Assembly: GCF_000372725.1 (NCBI RefSeq)
Contig: NW_005201223.1
Location: 282,132 to 346,131 of the forward strand
Length of the DNA stretch: 64,000 nucleotides
Reading direction: 5' to 3'
Origin: Emiliania huxleyi CCMP1516
Taxonomy: Eukaryota > Haptophyta > Isochrysidales > Noelaerhabdaceae
Shown here: positions 33,622-44,340 of the stretch, piece after piece
Layout: every line of letters begins with the position of its first letter
How positions within the stretch are numbered: the stretch's first letter is position 1
Program-made: the position numbers and the translations under genes
The notes under the pieces: generated by a model
What the model was told of the DNA's origin: nothing
Databases searched by the model: none
The model's input: the letters and a program-made list of their open reading frames with translations, nothing else

Positions 33622-35292
33622 GCAGCAGCGGCAGCAGCGCCAGCAGCGCCAGCAGCAGCAGCAGCAGCAGCGGCGGCAGCAGTTGAACCTCAAAAGTCCG
33701 AAACCGAAGCCCCAAACGACCGAAGCGGCTGCTCGCCAGGCGACCTGCGGACGGCCACCACTGCTCCACCTGCCAGCGGTGCGCGCAAGATCTCCTGCAA
33801 GATCTCGCCTGACCTCCCACCACGTCTCGCCTCATCTCGATCGAGATCTCGTCTGATCTCCCTTCGAGATCTCCCTCAGGTGCGTGCCGGAGTTCGACCA
33901 CCACTGCGGTGTCCTCGGCTGCTGCGTGCACGGCACCGAGATGCAGCCGAGATGCGGCCGAGAGGCGGCCGAGAGGCAGCCGAGAGGCAGCCGAGAGGCA
34001 GCCGAGAGGCAGCCCGAGAGGCAGCCCGAGAGGCAGCCCGAGAGGCAGCCCGAGAGGCAGCCCGAGAGGCAGCCCGAGAGGCAGCCCGAGAGGCAGCCCG
34101 AGAGGCAGCCCGAGAGGCAGCCCGAGAGGCAGCCCGAGAGGCAGCCCGAGAGGCAGCCCGAGAGATCGCCGAGGTATCGCCGAGAGATCGCCGAGAGATC
34201 GCCGAGAGATCGCCGAGAGGTCGCCGAGAGGTCGCTGCGTGCACGGCTCCGCCGCACGGCACGTGCCAGGGGCGGAGCTCTTCTGGGGGCCGTCCCGCGC
34301 CGCCTGCATGCCCGCGCCTCACCGCCTCGCCGCCTCACCGCCTTGCCGCCTTGCCGCCTCACCGCCTTGCCGCAGGCTCCGCCACGCGCGGCAACATGTG
34401 CCAGTTCTGCACGCTGCTCGCCCTGGCGGCCGTGGGCTTCCTCAGCGCAATGGGCGGCCAGCCTGTAGCTGCGCAATCCAGAGCCCTCCCCCCTCCCCGG
34501 AGGCACTCTCGAAAGACGCGTGCTCCCTGGGGTGCGACGCCTCTCGACGCCGCGCGGCTCCCTTGAGCACGCGGCGCGACGAGGCCGTACCCTCGCCCCC
34601 CCAGCCGCCCCCTGCTCATCCGCCATCACCCAACGTGCGCGCGCGCGTGTGTGAGGGGGGGTGGGGGTCGGGGGGGGAGGTCCCTGGCTGCGACCCGAGA
34701 TCCTCCGAGGTCAAGCCGAGATCTGCCGAGATCCGCCGAGGGGTCAACCCGAGGCCCGCCGAGGCTGTAGGCGTCGGGGTCGCCATGGCGGGGGACCACC
34801 CCTACCGCCCCGCCCGCTACTCGCGCCGCACCCGACCGCCGCACGGTACCCCTCCTCCTCTTCCAACCCGCCGAACCCCCCCCCCCCCCCCTCCCTCTCC
34901 CCTCCCACAGGCCTCTCGAGCCACCTCTCCTCCTCGCCTCGCCGCTACTCCTCCTCCTCCTCCTCCTCGAGAGCACGGCGAGACACAGCCGAGACGCAGC
35001 CGAGACACGAGCCGAGACACAGCCGAGATCTCGCCGGAGACGCAGCCGAGACGCACCCGAGACACACCCGAGACACGGCCGAGAGACATAGTGAGATTCT
35101 ACCCCACTCCTCCTGCTCGACGCACCGGCTGCCTTCCCCCCCCCCCCCCCTCCCCCGCCCGCCACAGGCGAGCCTCCGCCGCCCACCGGCCGAGCCTCGC
35201 CCAGCTCGCGGCAAACGCGAGACCGCCCGCCCGCCACGCTGCCAGAGGCGGCCGAGGGCCCGAGCACGAACTTTCTCGGGACCGTCCTCTAG
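32628..35292 (+). CDS. DHHC palmitoyltransferase with repeat-filled introns
   Basis: ATG at 32628. Exon 1 has an acidic N-terminus and two TM segments (VGIIIAFCVGCVMLTT; IIYLEAAIALYCLFTLQYG). After a CT-rich intron come NVTDPDPDG and an exon with GVYCVRCLLW (near 33440), then RPADGHHCSTCQRC (near 33745-33787), then VPEFDHHCGVLGCCVHG (from about 33890), i.e. the whole zinc-binding CRD C-X2-C ... HHC-X2-C-X2-C ... DHHC spread over three exons. After a long intron RGNMCQFCTLLALAAVGFLS (from about 34381) starts TM3. A last exon with PEAAEGPSTNFLGTVL may end at the TAG 35290-35292; joins after 34460 are uncertain. The DHHC Cys is the acyl-accepting residue of S-palmitoyltransferases, which act on Golgi, ER or plasma membranes. 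The CRD has DHHCGV where DHHCPW is usual. Confidence 0.78.
33120..33275. repeat. (CT)n tract in a DHHC-gene intron
   Basis: About 150 bp of CT with CTTT and CTCG interruptions on the sense strand, ending at the acceptor near 33296. Confidence 0.9.
33945..34245 (+). repeat. CCGAGAGGCAGC tandem array in a DHHC-gene intron
   Basis: 12-bp units CCGAGAGGCAGC and then CCCGAGAGGCAG, about 20 in all, grading into CGCCGAGAGATCG units. The array lies wholly inside the intron after the DHHC exon. Confidence 0.9.
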
Positions 35293-35671
35293 GCGACCGT
35301 CCACCGCGCGCTCAAGGGCCCGCCGCCGCCAAAGCCGCCGCCAAAGCCGCGGCCGGTCGCGCACGCCAGCGCGGCCGGCAAGCTGGTGTGATCCAGGCGG
35401 CGGCGCTCATGTGTGATCGAGGCTGCGCAGGCAGCCGCTGCCGCCCCCACCGCCGGCTTCCCCTTTCTTGCCCAAAGGGACGCGGCATTGTATTCGCGGC
35501 ATCTGCCACACGCAGCCCGATATTCGCCGCTCTTTCGCACATTCAGTGCTCAGGCCCGCGGCTTAGCGCAATGCTCCGTTTTTCATCTCGCCGCGGCGCG
35601 ACTCTCTTCGCTGCTCACCCCCGTTTCCAATATCTCGCGTCGAAAATTGTGAACATAGCGTTGCACCCTAG

Positions 35672-37396
35672 TGAGTCTGTCGGTAAGCGCGGGTTAGCGC
35701 GGGTTAGTGCTCACTAACCCGGCACGCGCACGGGTCAGTCTCAGAATGGGTTACCATAACCCGGCACTAACCCGCTGCCCGGCACACTATCTCACTAACC
35801 CAGCGCTAAAAAAAAATTTTGCTTTAATCCAAAGTACTCGGCACAGTGCTATCCCCTACCCCCCCCCCCCCCCCCCGTCCTCTCCGGACTAGACATGTGC
35901 GCTACATTGCCTAGGGGTGGGGTGGTGGGGCCTATTGGGGCATAATGGCTTGTTGTAGTGGATATGAGTTGTGGGCGTGTCTCGCTGGCTTTCGCCAGCC
36001 TTTGCAGGCATCCTAAGTTCGGCAGCTCAGCCTCCTCTGCGCCAGGGATCGCGCGGGGCGCAGCACGCCCTGTGTCGTCTGCGCGAGATCCTAGTCCCTG
36101 GTTCACCGAGGCGCCCCCTACAGGGAGTCAGCTCAGCCGCGTTCCTTGTAGTGTGATGCCTTTAAGTCTTTAGGTGTTTGTTGTGCTAGCTTGTGAGGCC
36201 TTGACAAACTTGATCTCTCGTGCGTGAGTCGTCGCCTCTTCTGTGGTGAGGTGGTCGAGTCCCACTCTCCTTAGTTCTTCATTCACTCGCCTGCTCAGTC
36301 GTAGTCTGCCGTAGTAGTCAATCGTCCCCATGGGTTCTACTTTGTCGCTTATTTCTTTCATGGTCGAATCGCTGACTCGGTCGCTCTTGCGTCTTATTCG
36401 TCGGAGCCTAGTTCTGGCCTCCCCCGAGTACCCTTGCATGTTTCTCACTAATAGGTTCAAGACCGCCTTCCAGGTTTGTCCGGGTTTGATGTCTTCTTCT
36501 TCGTAGAAGGAGACTATTATTTGGTTCCACATGTGTAGATGAAGTGCGTTGTGGACCTCAGGCGTGTCCGCCGAGGTTCCGATGATGGTGAGTAGTCTCG
36601 GCGGAGGTATGCTCAGTGACTCTCCTTGTGCAAAGACCGCCCGGACGACCGGGCACTCGTCGAGGTGTCTCAGCGTTTCAGAGGTTCTGTTACAGAGCCT
36701 GCACCTCGTGTGTGTTGTGGTGTCTAGTCCGTACGCCTTGAGCTGTTTCCGGAGGACCAGCCTCCTGTTGAGAATATATCTACAATAGTTGTCGGTGATT
36801 GTAGGCGGGACCAGAGTGCTGTGTATCGCTCTTGCAGCGTTAATCCATTCTTGAGGGTGGACTATTTTGTTGCTTGTCTCCACTCTGAGGCGGAATCTTG
36901 ACGAGCTGTCGTGCGGTCGGTCGGGTCGCTGAACTCGTGCCCTGGAGTCTTTTCCTAACCCAGCGCTAACCCGCAGCGCTAACCCGTGCGGCTGGGGGGG
37001 CATACGTCAGCATGGGTTTGCGCCGGGTTAGGGGTGGGCTAGGGCCGGGTTAGAGTGCAGTGCACCCCCCGGGTTAGAGAGCTGGTTGGCGAGATGAAAC
37101 GGCTGCGGCGGGGCGTAATAGGCATGTTGTTGGTAACTTGTTCAAGTTACTTGGAATCGCCCGCATTTGTGTATGAACAAACTTGCCGCGCATCGGAGAC
37201 GTGCACCGCCGCTAGTCAACTTGCTTCCTTCGCCGTCGGATGCGGAGATGGAGCCCTAGTTGTGCCGGGTTAGTGCCGCGGGGTTAGCGTCGGGTTATGG
37301 TAACCCGTTCTGACCCGAGCTGACCCTTGCCGGGTTAGTGTGGCTTAACCCGGTGTGAAACCCACGCTAACCCTGCGCTTAGTACCGACAGACTCA
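35672..37396. mobile_element. TIR element rich in TAACCC words, carrying a LINE
   Basis: Ends TGAGTCTGTCGGTA at 35672 and its inverse at 37383-37396, extended by AAGCGC(G/A)GGGTTAGCG inversions. The interior outside the LINE (35686-35809 and 36955-37380) has more than 15 GGGTTAG/CTAACCC words on both strands with spacers. Without the insertion the element would be about 570 bp. Non-coding. The words resemble the TTAGGG telomere unit but are spaced, not tandem. Confidence 0.7.
35810..36954 (-). mobile_element. 5'-truncated LINE with 15-bp target duplication
   Basis: The minus-strand frame ends at 36170 and holds VHPQEWINAARAIHSTLVPP, YILNRRLVLRKQLKAYGLDT and CRLCNRTSETLRHLDECPVV: the zinc-binding (zf-RVT type, CX2C...HX4C) domain found after the reverse transcriptase of many non-LTR elements. 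Only this C-terminal part is present; a 3' UTR follows to 35810. The 15-bp word CTAACCCAGCGCTAA flanks both sides (35795-35809 and 36955-36969), a target-site duplication. The end next to the 3' UTR shows an A-run on the plus strand, i.e. T on the element's sense strand, so there is no ordinary poly(A) tail. The perfect duplication suggests a fairly recent insertion. Confidence 0.85.
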
Positions 37397-37499
37397 ACTC
37401 GAGTAAATTTAAAAAAAACCGCGCGAACGTAACAAACGCGCTCCTGGCTTGGAGCCTTGGAGCTCTTGCTTCCTCTCCCGCTGTGTTTGGCTCCTCGCC

Positions 37500-38607
37500 A
37501 TGTCGCTCGCCCGCTCCAAAGGACTCTCGCCCGACAAGCTCTCGTGCGATCCGGCCTACTTCGAGCTCGAGAAAGTCGGCGGAGCCTTCAACCCGATGGC
37601 AGAGAGCCAGCGTGAAAACGGTATCCAGCAGCGGGTGCTCCCTGAGAACGTCTACACCGCAGCCATCGTCGCCTGGCTCAACAACGAGAGCGCATCCGAG
37701 GCGGCGATCGGCGCCGCGTTCTTTACTGCGCCGCCAGTCGCCCTCACAATCTTCCTCCAAGTGACGCTGACTTACTACCTCCAAGTCGGTGTCAAGGACT
37801 ACGATGGAGACCTCGAAGCGGTGTGCTTGACCGACCACAGAATGCTGCTGTATACGGGCCTCTCCGCCTTCGTCGGCCTCTCGCTCGGCAATCTCTACAC
37901 CATCCTCGAGGCCCACAACTGGCTGCAAATGTTTGGGTCGTGTGAGCGGCACGAGGAGCTAATGCTCCAAAAGTACCTTCTCAAGCCAACGCCGCAAGCG
38001 CCCACCGGCACCGGCAAGGAGGAGAGCGGCAAGGAGGAGTCGTCTGTCTACCCTGACTGTGTGGATGAGGCGATGGACGGCGTGGCGCGGAGCATGGAGG
38101 GTGGTCTCGGTGAGGCGATGGGGACCGACGACATGCGCGGCGTGTGTCGCCCTCAGAGCGGCATCACTCCGTGCGCACGCGCGAGCTTCTACGCATTCCT
38201 GCTTCTGCCCTGGGCCGCGGTGACGGTGGGGGTCCTCTTTGCCGGCTCGGGCTCCGTGCTGCGGTCGGGCAACCGCTTCGACCTCGTGCCGACTGCGAGG
38301 CGGCACCGGCGGCAGGGGCGGGAACTCCGTCTCCTCACGCAGATTATGTGAACAGGTGCTCAACTGCGTGGCGGCCATCTTTGTGCTCGAGCTCGGCGAG
38401 GTCACCTACGCGCTGCTGCTGCCGCGCACCATCAAGAACTCGACGGCAGGGCTGCCGCCTCTCAACCGGGTGGGCAGCGAGGGCGGGGCGGTGGCGTCGG
38501 CCTTGCGCAAGTACGGCACGCTCTTCTTCTTCTGGATCGTCATCGCCGCCACCGCCGTCGTCGACGTCCCCCTCTACTACTTCTGGTGCAATTGGTCGGT
38601 CGACTGA
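37500..38607 (+). CDS. multi-pass membrane protein, ELGE-motif paralogue
   Basis: ATG at 37500 (MSLARSKGLSPDKLSCDPAY). Exon 1 ends at 38285 and exon 2 runs 38356-38607, both phase 0, giving 344 residues. Five hydrophobic helices: AAFFTAPPVALTIFLQVTLT, MLLYTGLSAFVGLSLGNLYT, FYAFLLLPWAAVTVGVLFAG, VLNCVAAIFVLELGEVTYAL and LFFFWIVIAATAVVDVPLYY. The fourth matches VLNAAASIFIIELDDIE of the gene at 16878. Between TM2 and TM3 is a Glu/Lys-rich loop. The 70-nt GT-AG intron begins with a near copy of the start of exon 2. Function unknown; the acidic motif in a membrane helix suggests ion handling, which is inference. Confidence 0.7.
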
Positions 38608-39071
38608 GCGCGAGCCGCGCGGGCGCGTGCTAGGAGTTGGGGTCGTCCACCCGGGCCCGTGTGTGGCGCTCTGAGACGGCTCTGTGTTGCTTTCAAGGTA
38701 AAGGGTACCCCGTATGCCCCGGCGCGAACCTCTCCGGCCGGGTTCAATTCTTTGTTGACCGCCCCAAATCTAAATAAGTAAAGTGGGACGGACCACACAC
38801 ATGGATCCGACCCCGTGTGTCCCCGCCCTCTGCACGATCTTGGTGTGTGTGTATAAGGCACTAATAGACCCACTAACGACTAGGGTGGACGAGGACGTTT
38901 TAGATTTGTTTCACACAGCAGGTGGTGTGTAAAGTCTAAAATTCATAGATCATACCTTACGGTACTTGAGTTCTTCTACGCTAGTGTGTGCGCGCGCGTG
39001 TGAACTCTGCAACCTCTCTGAGATGAACGGCCTGTCGCTGCGCCTGCTGGTGCTGCTGCCGCGCAGGGGTT
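38608..39071. other. intergenic
   Basis: No gene. A small imperfect inverted repeat (TTTTAGATTTGTTTCACAC against GTGTGTAAAGTCTAAAA) lies at 38899-38942. Confidence 0.45.
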
Positions 39072-39287
39072 CTACAATAGTAAAGAAAAGCCGCCCGTCC
39101 GCTTGTCCGGCGGCTGGTAGTACACCGTCCCGAGCAAATGCGTCGTGCCGTCGACCGTCAGCAGAAGCTTGGGGCGCTCGGTGTAGTAGCTGACGTTTGC
39201 CAGCGAGCCGTTGGAGGCGACATACTGGCGGGTGAGATTGAAGCAGCCCTCGAGGGCGTAGGCACCGTTGCAGCCGGCCATGTGCAT
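39072..39287 (-). CDS. short coding fragment of unknown function
   Basis: A 71-residue frame MHMAGCNGAYALEGCFNLTR, YVASNGSLANVSYYTERPKL, LLTVDGTTHLLGTVYYQPPD. Composition and strand-like patterning look protein-coding, with three possible N-glycosylation sites (NLT, NGS, NVS). It might be the 3' exon of a secreted or membrane protein; an upstream exon was not found. Could also be a remnant. Confidence 0.35.
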   Translation of the reverse strand: MHMAGCNGAYALEGCFNLTRQYVASNGSLANVSYYTERPKLLLTVDGTTHLLGTVYYQPPDKRTGGFSLLL

Positions 39288-39647
39288 GTCGGACCATGTG
39301 ATTCCGTCAGGGGACGTGCATGGGAGTGGGGAGTTGCAACTGAATGCAAATCTTACTGTATGAAGGGGACGTGGATGGGTTGATGGGGGATCGGGGGGGG
39401 GGCGGGTGGAGGAGGATGGCGCCCCGGGTGAGGCGGGGGGTGGGAGCTCGGGGGGCGGGCGGCGATCTCAGGCGAAGGCCTAAAATCGCTACCCAACGCG
39501 GCCAAAGGATGTCCACCTCGAGAACCTCGAGAGAGGCCTAAAAAAGAAAAAAATGTATTACTGCATGGGGTGCTCTTGGTGCTGTGGATGAGGTTGCGCC
39601 GAAAGCGGCGAAAGGAAACGAATATGAGCAGAACGCAGGTGTGTATT

Positions 39648-40027
39648 CTTTTTGCTTGGGGCGGCCAGCATGCTGAAATTCTGGAAAAACCTGACCGGCC
39701 CCTGCGGTGCCCCTACCTACCTACCTACCTACCCTACTTGGGAAACTAAAAAAGAAATCACGGTATGGGTGAAGGTGGGGTACTATACCAACTAAAGTGA
39801 TGGCTGGTGGTACTCTCCTGCAATCACAGTCCTTCCTGTGACATGGCAGGCCACTATCAAGCCCTACAAGCACCAGATCACCCACTTGGGGAGGGTTGAC
39901 GTCGTGATTTTCGCCGAAAATTTCTTTTTTTGCTGTGAAATTCCGGCGTGAAGAGAGGGGAAAACCCAAAGGAAGGGCCCAGACCTACCCTACCTACCCC
40001 GGCATGCTGGCCGCCCCAAGCAAAAAG
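39648..40027. mobile_element. 380-bp TIR element (CTTTTTGCTTGGGGCGGCCA ends)
   Basis: 39648-39673 and 40002-40027 are perfect 26-bp inverted repeats. The sub-terminal CCTACC repeats near both ends are likewise inverted. No frame inside is convincing. A single-end copy is at 16661-16740. The flanks 39485-39535 and 40200-40250 share a direct repeat (CTACCCAACGCGGCCAAAGG...CTCGAGAACCTCGAGA). Confidence 0.8.
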
Positions 40028-40334
40028 GAACGGGGCGAGCCCCCTCCAACCCACCCGCGCTAGGTCTCGGGGGACGAAGGGGTCACACCCGACGACCTCG
40101 GGAACTAACTAGCCGGGGCAGTCGGAGAAGTGGCAACTCCGTGCACTGACGGTCGGCCGTCAGAAAACACGCCTCCGTGGCTCGGGTTACACCAATCCTC
40201 GCTACCCAACGCGGCCAAAGGATATCCACCTCGAGAACCTCGAGAATACACACCTGCAGGACGTCGAATAAAAATAGCGACCCTCTTCTGCTGCTTTGCC
40301 GCCCTCGCTTCCCGCTCCTCAAAACCAGACCTCA

Positions 40335-40991
40335 ATGCACAAGCGCAAGAGCCGCGGAACGCTGCTCGCCTCCGCCGGCCTCGCCGGCGAGCCTGCCCGA
40401 TCTCCGCCTGGCGGCAGTGCCGCGCCGGCCGCGCCTGCGTCTGCCGCCTCCCCCGCCAAGCGCCCGAGGCCGCTCCCGATGCTGGCGGAACCGACTGCGC
40501 GGGGCGTGCCGCTGGCGGGCGGCGGAGGCGGCCGCATGGCCAAGAACTTCATCAACGACGCGCGCCATCCGTTCATCATCGTGCAGGACAAGTCGGGCCG
40601 GTACAAGCCGCTCTTCCACGAGTTCCGCCCCAAGGACGGCTTCTCGACGGTGCCGATGCTGATGCACGGCCACCCCGACGACACGCCCGGCGGCCACCTC
40701 ATCATGTCCGAGTACGACGTGCACGTGCGCAAGCAGAAGGAGAAGCGCAAGGCAGCGCGCGCGGCCTGCGGCGACGACGAACTGCCGCGCAGGGAGCAGC
40801 GGCCAGAGAGGCCGGAGCGCGGCGGGCGGCAGGGAGGCGGCGGCGGCGCCTCGTCGAGCCAGGCGGGGCAGGGGGTATGGGCAGAGATCGACGAGGAGAT
40901 CCGGAAGATCGGGCTGATGCGCAAGGCGCGCGAGAAGGCGCAGGCGGAGGAGGCGGAGCGCGAGCGGCTGCGGGCAGACGCGCGCGCAGGC

Positions 40992-41043
<52 letters not shown>

Positions 41044-42539
41044 TGCCGCCGCCGGCCGAGCCCGCGGGCAGTGGGCGGCGCAGTGACCGGCGCACGCGGG
41101 CGGTCGCTCGGCTGGGAGGCGCCTCGGACGTGCCCGTGCCGAGCGAGCGGGTCGACGAGCATGAGGACCACCCGCGCCAGAGGCTCGACGCACAGCTGCG
41201 GCGGACGGAGAAGACGGAGCAGCCGCACGAGTTGCAGGCGCAGCAGGCGCAGCAGGGGCTGCAAGCGCAGCAGGGGCTGCAGGGGCTGCAGGACTGCCCT
41301 CGCCACGGGGAGGACCAGCCGCCCTCGAGGCCGAGGCGGACGCCCGCGCCACCTCCGCCGCCGCCGCCCGCGCCGCCCGCCTCGGCCTGCAAATCCGCGC
41401 CGCAGCAAAGGGCGCCCGGCTCAGTCGGAGAGAGGGGCGGGGCGGCGGCCGTGCCCCCGCGGTCGGCGACGTCGCGAGCGCGCCAGCCGACTGCGCGGTT
41501 CGAGGCGGGGCCGGCGCCGCCGCCGTCCGAGCTGCGCAAGAGGCAGCGCGAGGAGCCGCGAGTCGAGGCGCGGGGGGCGGCGGGGGTGGGCGGGGCGGGT
41601 TGGGCGGGCGGGGCTGGCGGGGCGGGCGCAGGGTTGGGCGAGGGGGCGGCCGAGGGGGTGGCTGCGCCGCCCTCTGCTCCCGCGCCCGTGCAGAGCGGCG
41701 TCGGAGAGCGCGAGCGGCGGCAGCGCAAGGCGCCGTCGCGCTGGGCCGCCGACCCGCTCTCTGTCCTCAACCTCGGGGGGAGGCTGTCTGAGCTTGAGCA
41801 AGCCCGCGCCAGGGGCGCCACAGCGCCTCCGCCGCCCGCCTCCGAGTCCTCGCCGGCGGCCAGTCGCTTCCCCGCCCTGGCCCCGACCCCGCTGGTGCCG
41901 CAGCAACTTTGCGCACCGGCCGACGCCGCCGCGGCGACGGCTGAGCTGGCGTCGGCGACGAAGGCGCCGGCGCCAGCGGGTTCGAGCCTCCTCCCTCGCT
42001 GCTCGAAGCGCGGCTCGCAGCCTGTGGTGCGGTTCGAGGCGGGGCCGGCGCCGCCGCCGTCCGAGCTGCGCAAGAGGCAGCGCGAGGAGCCGCGAGTCAA
42101 GGCGCGGGGGGCGGCGGGGACGGGCGGGGCGGGTTGGGCGGGCGAGGCGGACGAGGCGGACGAGGCGGACGAGGCGGACGAGGCGGACGAGGCGGACGAG
42201 CGCCAAGGAGGGGGTAAGGTGGGAGAGGGGTTGGGCGAGGGGGCGGCGGCAGCAGGCTCGGCTGCGAGCGCGGGACACTCGGTGGCCAGCTTGGGCCAGG
42301 CGCTGCTCGACCGAGAGGCGCAGGAGGAGGCGGCGAAGGAGGCGGCGGCGCAGGCTGCCCACGACGAGGCGGCCAAAGAGGAGGCGCCGCCCTCTGCTCC
42401 CGCGCCCGTGCAGAGCGGCGTCGGAGAGCGCGAGCGGCGGCAGCGCAAGGCGCCGTCGCGCTGGGCCGCCGACCCGCTCTCTGTCCTCAACCTCGGGGGG
42501 AGGCTGTCTGAGCTTGAGCAAGCCCGCGCCAACGTGTGA
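40335..42539 (+). CDS. Dbf4 motif-M-like protein with repeated low-complexity tail
   Basis: ATG at 40335 (MHKRKSRG), intronless, stop at 42537-42539, 734 residues. At about residues 75-105 it has NDARHPFIIVQDKSGRYKPL then FHEF, matching the motif M of Dbf4/ASK (PF..VED.SGKYRP), the segment that binds Cdc7 kinase. HLIMSEYDVHVRKQKEKRK follows. The rest is disordered: poly-Pro, Gln-rich (QAQQAQQGLQAQQGLQ) and acidic repeats (ADEADEADE). Two blocks are duplicated: FEAGPAPPPSELRKRQREEP (near 41500 and 42032) and ERRQRKAPSRWAADPLSVLN then LGGRLSELEQARA (near 41710 and 42428). Dbf4 normally also has a BRCT-like N and a zinc-finger C motif; neither is seen. The assignment rests on one short motif. 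Confidence 0.5.
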
Positions 42540-43040
42540 CACGCCCGTCGATGGTAGCGAGTGAGCCGCGCGCCTGCTCCGCCGCCGCCAGTCACGTGTG
42601 CGGGTCTGCGGGGCAGCGGTGAGCACACACTTGCCACTTGGCTCTTGCGAGGCCCGAGGTCGCGGCATGCGGGGGGCTCGGCGGCGTGGCAGCCGCGTGG
42701 TCCCGACGCGAGACAGAGTCGGGAGGGGGCGCTCGAGCTCTCAGTCTCACTAACTCGCAGAGCGCGGCAGGTTGACGATGACCTTATCGTTATCCTTTCC
42801 ATTCTACTCACAAACAAGAGCTACAAAACACAGGTGTATATGCCCGGCGTGCTGGACGAGACTCCACGCCATCAACTCACATGACGCCCTCACACCCCGG
42901 CCCCTCCCCAAGAAATCGCGCCTGCGCTTGCCGTCGCCCAGTCTAGGGGCCTCCGCAGCCGCAGGACAAGCCCTCGCGCGCCCTGTGAGCATATGAGACC
43001 CTCGGGACTAGCGGGTCGAGGGGCGCGCACAGACCCAGCC
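42540..43040. other. 3' spacer of two convergent genes
   Basis: Between a plus-strand and a minus-strand gene. No frame or repeat stands out. Confidence 0.45.
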
Positions 43041-44340
43041 TTAGGCCGAGTAGGGCACCGACGAGTGGTGGAGATAGATGCGCGGCTTGCCGTCGGCGCA
43101 CCGCTTGTAGCCGAAGGTGTACTCGACCGTGGCCACGTCGCCGGTCGTGGCGCAGGTGAAGTCGTACGAGCCCATCGCCGTGGCCGTCTCGCCGTTGAGG
43201 TCGATCTGGTGGTTGGTAAAGACCACCTTGCTCCACCCCTTGCCGCCGTTGATGGCGAAGCCGGCGTCCTCGCCCTTGAACTCGTCGTTCTTCATCGCCT
43301 CGGCGCCCACAAAGTACGACATCGCCTCGGCGCCCGTCGCGCGGAAGGGGTGCTTGGTCGCCTTGGTCGGCTTGAAGAGCACGTTGTGGTGGCCGTAGCC
43401 GTACAGCTCTCCCGCCGCCTCGCCCGCCGCCGCGACAAAGTCGCCCTCCTCGAGGTAGACGGACGAGATGGACGCGATCGCGTTGGCCCACTTGGCCTGG
43501 CACTCGAGCACCTCCGCCTCGGTGACGGCCGCCGGCGCAGCCGAGTAGGGCACCGACGAGTGGTGCAGGTGGATGCGCGGCTTGCCGTCGGCGCACCGCT
43601 TGTAGCCGAAGGTGTACTCGACCGTGGCCACGTCGCCGGTCGTGGCGCAGGTGAAGTCGTACGAGCCCATCGCGAGCGCAGTGTCGCCGTTGAGGTCGAT
43701 CTGGTGGTTGGTGAAGACCACCTTGCTCCACCCCTTGCCGCCGTTGATGGCGAAGCCGGCGTCCTCGCCCTTGAACTCGTCGTTCTTCATCGCCTCGGCG
43801 CCCACAAAGTACGACATCGCCTCGGCGCCCGTCGCGCGGAAGGGGTGCTTGGTCGCCTTGGTCGGCTTGAAGAGCACGTTGTGGTGGCCGTAGCCGTACA
43901 GCTCTCCCGCCGCCTCGCCCGCCGCCGCGACAAAGTCGCCCTCCTCGAGGTAGACGGACGAGATGGACGCGATCGCGTTGGCCCACTTGGCCTGGCACTC
44001 GAGCACCTCCGCCTCGGTGACGGCCGCCGGCGCAGCCACCGACGCCGGCGTGAGCTCCTTGCCGATCGAGGTGGGAACCTGTCAGCAGCGGGCGTACCGG
44101 AATCAATCAAACGGCGACACGGCGACCGCTGCATCGGGAAGCATTGCGCACCACATTGCCGATGAGGTTGGATGGCACCTGGCCGATCCCAAGTGTGTCG
44201 CGGCTCGACCTGAGCGCGCTGCCAATCGATGTGTCCGATTTCCAGGCCATCATGTGCGGCGCGCTCGCGCGCGACGCAGCCGAAGTCAGCACGGCCGGGC
44301 GCGCATTCAGCGAGGGGGTGAGCAAGGTGAAGGATAACAT
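43041..44340 (-). CDS. tandem two-domain SnoaL/NTF2-like protein, plastid-type leader
   Basis: Two exons. Exon 1 44340-44155 (MLSFTLLTPSLNARPAVLTS then ASRASAPHM, a leader with Ser/Ala/Arg) joins in phase 0 to exon 2 44078-43041 over a 76-nt GT-AG intron, giving 407 residues. Exon 2 encodes two copies of one 160-residue domain, nearly identical at protein and DNA level: VTEAEVLECQAKWANAIASI, HPFRATGAEAMSYFVGAEAM, KGWSKVVFTNHQIDLNG and GDVATVEYTFGYKRCADGKP. The pattern (two N-terminal helices, cone-forming strands) fits SnoaL/NTF2-like folds, which bind small hydrophobic ligands. A tandem duplication so similar must be recent or homogenised. Substrate unknown. Confidence 0.75.

Noticed and set aside
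33319-35717. Plus-strand frames of 400-600 codons in the DHHC introns
   Set aside because: Built from 12-bp and CCGAGA repeats; the DHHC motif lies in short exons in other frames.
42804-42992. Small frames between the Dbf4-like and SnoaL-like genes
   Set aside because: Short, without motif, in the 3' spacer of convergent genes.
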